Assembly: GCA_905372235.1 (NCBI GenBank)
Contig: CAJPOF010000040.1
Coordinates: forward strand, 1 to 21,297
Length of the DNA stretch: 21,297 nucleotides
From: an uncultured Treponema sp.
GTDB lineage: Bacteria; Spirochaetota; Spirochaetia; Treponematales; Treponemataceae
Direction of reading: 5' to 3'
The notes below the pieces were generated by a model. It was not told where the DNA came from. It was given only the letters and a program-made list of their open reading frames with translations, and made no database searches. Made by a program: the position numbers and the translations under genes. Shown one piece after another: positions 8,396-14,564 of the stretch (position 1 is the first letter of the stretch; each line of letters begins with the position of its first letter).

Positions 8396-8425
8396 AAATC
8401 GATGGACGGTAGCTGGGCGATTTTT
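8396..8425 (+). terminator. Weak terminator-like hairpin after the symporter gene
   Basis: AAATCG (8396-8401) pairs with CGATTT (8418-8423), the tract running on to five T residues, starting 2 nt after the stop codon. The stem is short and the loop is 16 nt, so function is uncertain. Confidence 0.3.
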
Positions 8426-8858
8426 CATGGAGCAGAGTCTCGTTGTTTTTGCGAGAGTAAGTTTTCATTTTAAGGCTTGGCGAAAGTTCTTAGAGCGGAT
8501 TTAGGGGAATCGGTTTATCATGAGTGCCGTCTGGACACGAGTTGCCTGCTCTTATGCAGTATCAGTATATTTGCAAATTCTTCCATATTTGTGATTTTAG
8601 GAAAACGATTCGTCCTTTTCAAAAAAAGTTCGTGTATTTTTGTCTTTCCGTTATTGCCATCAGGTTTCTTTCCTAATTTTGCGACACTATATTTTATCGC
8701 TTAATTGCCAAATCATACAAAATTCTTGATTTTGAATAAACTCGTGATAAAATAAAAGAGGTTTAAGTGGAAATATAACCACTAAAACAACAATTATAAA
8801 AGGAATTGACAAAAATCTTAAAAAGATACTAGCCAAAATCCTGTTTTCTTACCGGCGA

Positions 8859-8879
8859 TGCGCAACATAATGTTGCACA
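8859..8879. promoter_or_regulatory. Operator-like palindrome upstream of the first amylase gene
   Basis: Half-sites GCAACAT (8862-8868) and ATGTTGC (8870-8876) are perfect inverted repeats about a single central A. After one mismatch on each side, TG and CA extend the symmetry to 21 bp. It ends 31 nt before the ATG at 8911, a usual place for a repressor site. Size and odd-centred symmetry suit a dimeric helix-turn-helix regulator. The 10-mer AATGTTGCAC recurs upstream of the second amylase. Confidence 0.5.
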
Positions 8880-8910
8880 CCTTTTCTCTTAATTACACAC
8901 GAGGCGAATT

Positions 8911-10950
8911 ATGAAGAAAACGCTTATTTTATTGGTTTGGGTTTTGCTGCTCTTTACGGGCTGTAATGGGGTATTGCAAAGTTCCTATTTAAAAGTCGAT
9001 GATTCTTTGAAAAATATCCAAAGAAATTCTGTTGTACAGACTTCGGATGAATACCAAAAGGATGTAATCTATTTTTTGTTTGTTGACAGATTTTTTGATG
9101 GAAATCCGCAAAACAATGTCGGCAATAACCCAAGTCAATATGATTCAACAAAAACCGACTGGAAAAAGTATTGGGGCGGAGATTTGCAGGGGCTTAATTC
9201 AAAACTTTCTTACCTAAAGCAAATGGGAATCACCTCTGTTTGGGTAACTCCCCTTGTCGATGGAATAGACAGTCTTACAATGGCAGGGGATGCTCCTTAT
9301 CATGGATATTGGGCGAAAAATTTTTATAACATCGATGAGCATCTTGGTTCTTGGGAGGATTTCTATACTCTAGTTTCAAATATGCATGGAGAAAATTTCG
9401 GGATGAAATTAATCTTGGACTATGCGCCGAACCATTCAAATCCAAATGATGAGGCGGGTTTTGGAGAATTATATAAAAGTTCCTATTCTGCGACAGGCTC
9501 TTTGCTTTCTACATGGAAGTTGACGGATTATCTTTTAGATTCAGGCGCATGGTATCATAGGCTGGGCGGAATCGGAGACGGGGAATGGGATGACCCTTAT
9601 TATTGTCGTTACAAAAATCTTTTCAATCTTTCCGATTTCAATCAGGATAATCCAAACACTTATTCATACCTTTCCGATGGTCTTGAGTTATGGCTTTCTC
9701 GCGGTGTAGATGCGGTTCGCCTTGATGCCGTCAAGCACATGAACACTTCCTTTACAACACAGCTTGTTTCCGATATGCGAAATCGCCTGAATAAAGACAT
9801 ATATTTCTTTGGCGAATGGATGGATGCCGGAGCATGGGCTACGGGACTCAATTCTGAAGGTCAATATTTTGCCAACAATTCAGGCTGTGCCTTATTGGAC
9901 TTTGGATATCGGTCTGCAATTGAAAATGTGCTGAAAAATTCTTCCACAATGCGAACTTTGGCGCAATATCTTAATGACAGAGAAACTTATTGGGCAAATC
10001 CGCTTAAACAGGTCGTTTTTCTTGACAATCATGATATGCCTAGAATCAACACGGTTCTAAGGAGTTCCGCCGGATTTTCCGAATCTTATGCGGCAGCGAG
10101 AACTGATTTGGGGCTTGCAATAACAATGACAGTCCGTGGTGTGCCCTGCATTTATTATGGAACGGAACATTATGCTGCCAACTTTACCACAAATTCTTTC
10201 GGTCAGGTTGGAAGCGACCCTTACAACCGTGAGATGATGCCTTCGTTTGCGACCAATACAAACGCACAGAACATAATAAGGAAACTTTCTGCTTTACGGC
10301 AGACAAATACGGCATTGCAATGCGGCTCTTACGCAGAAAAGTGGATTGATGATTCCATATTGGCGTATGAACGAAAGAATGGAAGCGATGTTATCTTTGT
10401 TGCGGCAAACATTGGTGCGGCTAAGACAATTTCGGTTCCCAATGTTAGTTTCCCTAACGGAACTTACCAAAACGAACTCGGAAGCGGAACTGTGTCTGTC
10501 TACGGTGGGACGGCAAGTGTCTTTCTTGCGGAAAATCAGGTTGTCGTCATTTCTTCAGATAATGCTGTTTCTTGCGGAAATTTTACGATTGTGTTTAAGT
10601 CCGGCTCGAACCCTGAAAATGTGAGTTTCCCGTGCGATGCGAATAATTGGAATCTTTCCGGCAATGTTCTGAATACTGCGCCTAATACAACCAGTCAAAT
10701 TTTTTTGCCAAGCGTCATTACAAGTGCAACACTTAATAACGGCAATGATTCTGCACGGCTTGAGTTGAAACTTGCCTCAAATTCCAGTTGGAACAATCAG
10801 TGGAATTTTGGCGCATGGTCAAAGACTTCGAATATTATTCTTGGTGATAATAACAGGCAGATTGCAATCGCCTGTTCAGCGGGAAATGACGTAACCTTGC
10901 TTATTGATGTACCTTCAATGAGTTTAAATGCTTCTGTTTCTGCCGATTGA
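8911..10950 (+). CDS. Secreted GH13 alpha-amylase / CGTase-like lipoprotein
   Basis: Predicted lipoprotein of 679 residues hydrolysing or rearranging alpha-1,4-glucans outside the inner membrane. The signal peptide ends in LLFTG-C with lipidation at C18. The GH13 barrel spans roughly 45-475 and strongly resembles cyclodextrin glucanotransferases: DVIYFLFVDRFFDGN, then APYHGYWAKNF, LDYAPNHSNP, GVDAVRLDAVKHMN, FGEWMD and VFLDNHDMPR. The catalytic triad reads D272 (nucleophile), E302 (acid/base) and D375. A domain C beta-sandwich follows to about 560. The last ~110 residues form an extra beta-rich domain I cannot assign, possibly carbohydrate binding. The full CGTase D and E domains are not evident, so it may be a hydrolase. 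GAGG at 8901-8904 supports the start. First gene of three GH13 genes; a palindromic operator candidate lies just upstream. Confidence 0.92.
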   Translation: MKKTLILLVWVLLLFTGCNGVLQSSYLKVDDSLKNIQRNSVVQTSDEYQKDVIYFLFVDRFFDGNPQNNVGNNPSQYDSTKTDWKKYWGGDLQGLNSKLSYLKQMGITSVWVTPLVDGIDSLTMAGDAPYHGYWAKNFYNIDEHLGSWEDFYTLVSNMHGENFGMKLILDYAPNHSNPNDEAGFGELYKSSYSATGSLLSTWKLTDYLLDSGAWYHRLGGIGDGEWDDPYYCRYKNLFNLSDFNQDNPNTYSYLSDGLELWLSRGVDAVRLDAVKHMNTSFTTQLVSDMRNRLNKDIYFFGEWMDAGAWATGLNSEGQYFANNSGCALLDFGYRSAIENVLKNSSTMRTLAQYLNDRETYWANPLKQVVFLDNHDMPRINTVLRSSAGFSESYAAARTDLGLAITMTVRGVPCIYYGTEHYAANFTTNSFGQVGSDPYNREMMPSFATNTNAQNIIRKLSALRQTNTALQCGSYAEKWIDDSILAYERKNGSDVIFVAANIGAAKTISVPNVSFPNGTYQNELGSGTVSVYGGTASVFLAENQVVVISSDNAVSCGNFTIVFKSGSNPENVSFPCDANNWNLSGNVLNTAPNTTSQIFLPSVITSATLNNGNDSARLELKLASNSSWNNQWNFGAWSKTSNIILGDNNRQIAIACSAGNDVTLLIDVPSMSLNASVSAD

Positions 10951-11022
10951 GATTTTAGGAAATATACGGACTGTAAAAATTGATAAAATGTCATTTTTAT
11001 AGACCGATTTTCATCTGGTATC

Positions 11023-11032
11023 AATGTTGCAC
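11023..11032. promoter_or_regulatory. Second copy of the amylase operator half-site
   Basis: AATGTTGCAC, identical to 8869-8878 upstream of the first amylase, lies 72 nt before the ATG at 11105. The surrounding 17 bp (11020-11036) are imperfectly palindromic, with ATCA and TGAT as outer arms. Possible shared regulator site. Confidence 0.35.
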
Positions 11033-11104
11033 TGATTTTAGGATTTAATAATGGAAAATCATAAAATCCTTGCCGTAAAAATATAAAATAAAAGGAGATT
11101 TATT

Positions 11105-14100
11105 ATGAAGAGCAAAAAACTGTTTATTTTTTTGTCTTGTTTTGGAATGCTGACGTTGTTTATGGCATGCAATTCGGATGCTACATCTGAACCGCCTCAA
11201 GCCGACCCGAATGCACCTTGTCCAAAGTTCAGCCCTGCCGGCGGTTTCTATAAAGAGGCGCAGCAAGTTTCGATTACCTGCGAAGATTCCACGGAGATTT
11301 ATTATACTGTGTTGGAACCTGCATTAAATTCCGACGGTTCTTGGAATGAGGAGCAGTGGAAGGCGAATGTTGCGTCTTCGTTCCCTTCGGAAACTTCGAC
11401 CAAGTACACGGGACCGTTCGAGGTAAAAAAACAGTGCGTGATTCGGGCGGTTGCAAAAAAATCGAACGGTACCAAGAATTATGCGATGACTTCCTTTGAT
11501 TTTGACCTTGACAGAACGACGGATTTTACCGGTCAATGGAAGCCCGTAAGCCCCGAAAGCGAAGATTGGCAGGATCAAACGATTTATTTTATTCTTACCG
11601 ACAGGTTCTTCAACGGGGACACATCAAACGATAGAACCGCAAACCTTACCGACCAGCAGGGAAAACCTTACGATGAGTCCAAAGTTCTTGAAGGTCAGCC
11701 TGCTTCAGGCTATAACGGCGGCGATATCGAAGGAATCCGGCAGAAACTGGATTACATAAAGGATTTGGGCTTTACCGCTATTTGGATGACTCCGCCCGTT
11801 AAGTGTCAGGTTGCCGAAAGCAATTACCACGGTTATCACGGATATTGGGCAAGCGATTTTACAAAGGTCGACCCGCACATGGGAACTTTGCAGCAGTATC
11901 AGAATTTTGTAAAGGCAGCTCACGAAAAGGGACTTTACGTGATTCAGGATATTGTCGTGAATCACCTTGGCGACTACCAGCAGATTAAAAAGGATATTTC
12001 AGCAAACGATTTTGTTGAGGGAAAGGCGAAGATTTCCGAAAGCCGCTTTTATCTTGAGCCGAAATCCGTTCCGTTCAGCCATCCGGAACAGCTTCCGTGG
12101 GCGTTGAACAACATCAACGATTTGACTTACGACGAATGGAAACACAATTCTTTCTATCATTATAATTCGGAGATTTCGGACTATACAAATCAGACCAATA
12201 TGTACACACATTCGTCCAGCAACCTTGACGATATGGTTACCGAAAGCGAGGTTGTAAGAAATCTTTTGAGAGGTTACTTCAGATATTGGATCGACAAGAC
12301 CGGAATCGATGGATACCGCATTGACACCGCCCTGTATGTTGAGCCGGAATTCTTCGAGGGATTCATAAACGCCACCGACGCGTCCAACATGGGCGTGCGA
12401 ACATACGGCATATCCAAAGGAAAGGCGGACTTTATAGACTTCGGAGAGGCTTTCAGCCAAGATGAAAAAGTCTGCGGAAGCTACACAAGAAGCAATCCCG
12501 GCGACTATATTCCGGGAACTCCGAGAATGGACAGTATGCTTTACTTCCCGTTGCGCTATGCGATTGCCGATTCCATAAGTTCCGGCGGAAAAACGGATGT
12601 TATCTCCAAAATTTTGGGACATCGTTATTCAATGGACTATTATCAGAATCCTAGCAGACTTGTTACGTTCATCGATAACCACGACATGGATCGCTGGGGA
12701 CATACGATGAAAGGCGGCTCTGAACTTATGAAAATCGCGTATGGAATCATCTACACGATTGAAGGAATCCCGCAGGTCTATTACGGTTCCGAGCAAGGTT
12801 TTTCTGGGGAATGTCGTGAAGGCATGTTTACGGGAAGTTTTAAGGCTCCGGGACTTAAACAGACAAGCGACCATTTTGACACTACCGGTGACTGGTACAA
12901 ATATTTCCAGCAGCTGAACAAAATGCGAAAGGAAAATCGTGTGTTCAGGCACAATATCGTCTCCGTGATTCAGGATACGAAAGACCGCGCGGGTGTTTTT
13001 GCTTATGTGATTCGTGAACGAGACGCTGCGAATCCCAAGAACTTCCTTGATGGTCTAAAAAACAAGGCGCTTTTTGTGACGAACTCTTCCGAGACGGACA
13101 AGCTTCTGAACGCTTCGTCCCTATATCTAAAAGACGGAGAAAAATACAAACTTGTTCCTTATAATGGGGTTTCCGTATGCGCTGCCGGCGGTAATATCGA
13201 AGGGGAACTTCTTGCGGTAGGCGAAAGTTCTGACAAGGCTGGGGTCAGGGCAATTGTTCCTGCAAAAAGTTGTGCGATTTATCTTCTTGAGCAAACGGGA
13301 GTTCCTACGGGTTCGTCGGTCTGCACTTTGACTGTAGATGAAGTGCCTTCGGAAAAGATTAAGGATGCCGCTTCAATCTCAATAAAAGGAACTACAAACA
13401 ATACTGGAAAAGTAAAGATTGTGCTTAACGGCGACTATTCTTCGGCAAAGGAAGTTGACGCTACGGCGAATGTTCAATTCTCACAAGAGATAGATATTGC
13501 AGGTCTTTCGAACGGAACAATTTCCGTCCAGCTTGTGCAGGTTGTCGGCACAAATCCATACTTCTCAAGTTCAAAATTCTTTATAATCGAGCGACCGTTC
13601 AAACTTATCAAAAAATATTCTGATCCTGTGGGCGATGACAATGGAGTCGGAGTCGCAAAGGGAATCTTGCAGCATCCTACGGACAAGCCGTTCGATGGAA
13701 CGATGGACATTCAGGGAGTTGACGTATACAGAAGCGGAAATGACATCTTGCTTGGAGTGCGAATGGGTGCGATTTCCCACGGCTGGAATCCGACTTCGAA
13801 TCTATTCGATCACGTGATTTTCAATCTGTTCATTTCCGATGGCGACGACACGACTGGTTGCGCCGCACAGCCGAACTGCAACTACACGCTTCCGGCTGCT
13901 TTCGGAAAATGGGATTATATGTTCCTTGCTCAGGGATGGGGGCAGACGTTCTGTTCCAGCGACAATGCAAGCGCCACTAATTCGGGAACTGTAAAAACTC
14001 CGTCGCCGAAAAATGACCCGCCTGTGGCATGGGACAAAATAGATGATGCTGCCGTACCCAATATGGAAAAATACGCAAAGCCTGACTGGTCTTCGTACAA

Positions 14101-14353
14101 TCCTGCGATAGGCGATGAATTTGCGGACAAACCCGGAATGATTTGGTTCAAGATAAGCGCGGCTTCCATAGGATTCCCGAAGAATCTTGCAAGTTACAAA
14201 TTTTATCTGAACACCTGGGATTTTGACATGGGAAATCCTCGCGGAGTAAAAGACGGAGCTGCCGAACGGTATAAGTTTGGTTCAGGTTCTCTGAAAGCAA
14301 GCGAGATTCCTACGGTTTGTGACGAAACCGACGAAATCATAACGCTGAATTAG
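11105..14353 (+). CDS. Large multidomain secreted GH13 amylase lipoprotein
   Basis: Predicted lipoprotein of 1082 residues acting on alpha-glucans at the cell surface or periplasm. The lipobox is LFMA-C (C22). Residues about 38-135 resemble the Ig-like chitobiase/FN3-associated domain (SPAGGFYKEAQQVSI, EIYYTV, YTGPFEV, IRAVAKK). The GH13 barrel runs from about 155 to 600, with TIYFILTDRFFNGD, YHGYHGYWASDF, DIVVNHLGD, GIDGYRIDTALY, IDFGEAFS and FIDNHDMDRWGH. Catalytic residues are D407, E448 and D527. After domain C there is a linker beta-sandwich. The final ~260 residues begin DPVGDDNGVGVAKG and match my memory of glucodextranase-type C-terminal domains found on large amylopullulanases. AAGGAGA at 11092-11098 supports the start. 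A strong terminator follows. Exact specificity (amylase versus neopullulanase-like) cannot be fixed from sequence. Confidence 0.9.
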   Translation: MKSKKLFIFLSCFGMLTLFMACNSDATSEPPQADPNAPCPKFSPAGGFYKEAQQVSITCEDSTEIYYTVLEPALNSDGSWNEEQWKANVASSFPSETSTKYTGPFEVKKQCVIRAVAKKSNGTKNYAMTSFDFDLDRTTDFTGQWKPVSPESEDWQDQTIYFILTDRFFNGDTSNDRTANLTDQQGKPYDESKVLEGQPASGYNGGDIEGIRQKLDYIKDLGFTAIWMTPPVKCQVAESNYHGYHGYWASDFTKVDPHMGTLQQYQNFVKAAHEKGLYVIQDIVVNHLGDYQQIKKDISANDFVEGKAKISESRFYLEPKSVPFSHPEQLPWALNNINDLTYDEWKHNSFYHYNSEISDYTNQTNMYTHSSSNLDDMVTESEVVRNLLRGYFRYWIDKTGIDGYRIDTALYVEPEFFEGFINATDASNMGVRTYGISKGKADFIDFGEAFSQDEKVCGSYTRSNPGDYIPGTPRMDSMLYFPLRYAIADSISSGGKTDVISKILGHRYSMDYYQNPSRLVTFIDNHDMDRWGHTMKGGSELMKIAYGIIYTIEGIPQVYYGSEQGFSGECREGMFTGSFKAPGLKQTSDHFDTTGDWYKYFQQLNKMRKENRVFRHNIVSVIQDTKDRAGVFAYVIRERDAANPKNFLDGLKNKALFVTNSSETDKLLNASSLYLKDGEKYKLVPYNGVSVCAAGGNIEGELLAVGESSDKAGVRAIVPAKSCAIYLLEQTGVPTGSSVCTLTVDEVPSEKIKDAASISIKGTTNNTGKVKIVLNGDYSSAKEVDATANVQFSQEIDIAGLSNGTISVQLVQVVGTNPYFSSSKFFIIERPFKLIKKYSDPVGDDNGVGVAKGILQHPTDKPFDGTMDIQGVDVYRSGNDILLGVRMGAISHGWNPTSNLFDHVIFNLFISDGDDTTGCAAQPNCNYTLPAAFGKWDYMFLAQGWGQTFCSSDNASATNSGTVKTPSPKNDPPVAWDKIDDAAVPNMEKYAKPDWSSYNPAIGDEFADKPGMIWFKISAASIGFPKNLASYKFYLNTWDFDMGNPRGVKDGAAERYKFGSGSLKASEIPTVCDETDEIITLN

Positions 14354-14364
14354 TAAAAACTAAG

Positions 14365-14407
14365 ACTAAAAAAATCGGTGCTGAAATATTGCGCCGATTT
14401 TTTTAGT
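14365..14407. terminator. Strong Rho-independent terminator after the large amylase
   Basis: A perfect 14-bp inverted repeat (14365-14378 with 14394-14407), extended inward by three more pairs including one wobble, encloses the loop TGAAATATT. It is flanked by seven A on one arm and seven T on the other, so it could work in both directions. It begins 12 nt after the stop codon. Confidence 0.88.
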
Positions 14408-14445
14408 TTAAAACGGTTTCGGTTTTTCCCGATATTTTTTACGTT

Positions 14446-14469
14446 CCGCAGGTATTTTGATTCCTGCGG
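14446..14469. other. Isolated 7-bp GC-rich hairpin
   Basis: CCGCAGG (14446-14452) and CCTGCGG (14463-14469) pair perfectly with a 10-nt loop. The tail CTTAAAATATTTTTC is only partly T-rich. It lies between the terminator and the pullulanase promoter, so it may be a second-chance terminator or a protein site. Confidence 0.4.
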
Positions 14470-14505
14470 CTTAAAATATTTTTCAATTCCCTTTTTTATG
14501 CTTTC

Positions 14506-14514
14506 TGCTATAAT
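14506..14514 (+). promoter_or_regulatory. Extended -10 promoter for the pullulanase gene
   Basis: TGCTATAAT is a perfect extended -10 (TG at 14506-14507, TATAAT at 14509-14514). No clear -35 is seen, as is common with extended -10 promoters. The transcript would start near 14521 and begin with the hairpin leader. Confidence 0.65.
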
Positions 14515-14527
14515 GTGTGCAAAACTT

Positions 14528-14560
14528 AAAATCAGGTGAAAATCGCCTGATTTTTGGAGG
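14528..14560 (+). promoter_or_regulatory. Terminator-like hairpin abutting the pullulanase Shine-Dalgarno
   Basis: A 12-bp stem (14528-14539 with 14543-14554, one G-T wobble, AAA loop) is followed directly by T and then GGAGG at 14556-14560. Its shape, with GC pairs near the loop and an A-rich/T-rich base, resembles an intrinsic terminator lying in the leader itself. It could attenuate, protect the mRNA 5' end, or gate ribosome access. Confidence 0.55.
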
Positions 14561-14564
14561 AAAA

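Larger units (their letters stand above)
8395..8910. other. 516-bp intergenic region before the amylase cluster
   Basis: No supported gene. It holds the weak hairpin after the symporter, an inverted repeat AGTGG/CCACT around 8766-8785 in A+T-rich DNA, and the operator-like palindrome at 8859-8879. A 75-codon reading frame at 8477-8704 opens with TTG and lacks a ribosome-binding site; I do not call it. No good -35/-10 pair for the first amylase could be chosen. Confidence 0.6.

Noticed and set aside
8477..8704. 75-codon plus-strand reading frame between the symporter and the first amylase
   Set aside because: It opens with TTG, has no ribosome-binding site at a usable distance, shows low-complexity hydrophobic composition, and resembles nothing I recognise.
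8806..8811. Perfect TTGACA upstream of the first amylase
   Set aside because: No acceptable -10 lies 15-19 nt downstream; the best match (GATACT) is only 13 nt away, so no promoter is called.
11033..11070. Competing hairpins TGATTTT/AAAATCA and AGGATTT/AAATCCT before the large amylase
   Set aside because: Short A+T-rich arms arise often by chance in this composition; mutually exclusive pairing is suggestive but not strong enough to call.
11999..12622. 207-codon open frame on the minus strand inside the large amylase
   Set aside because: It overlaps the catalytic GH13 barrel coding region; no signal, motif or start context supports it.
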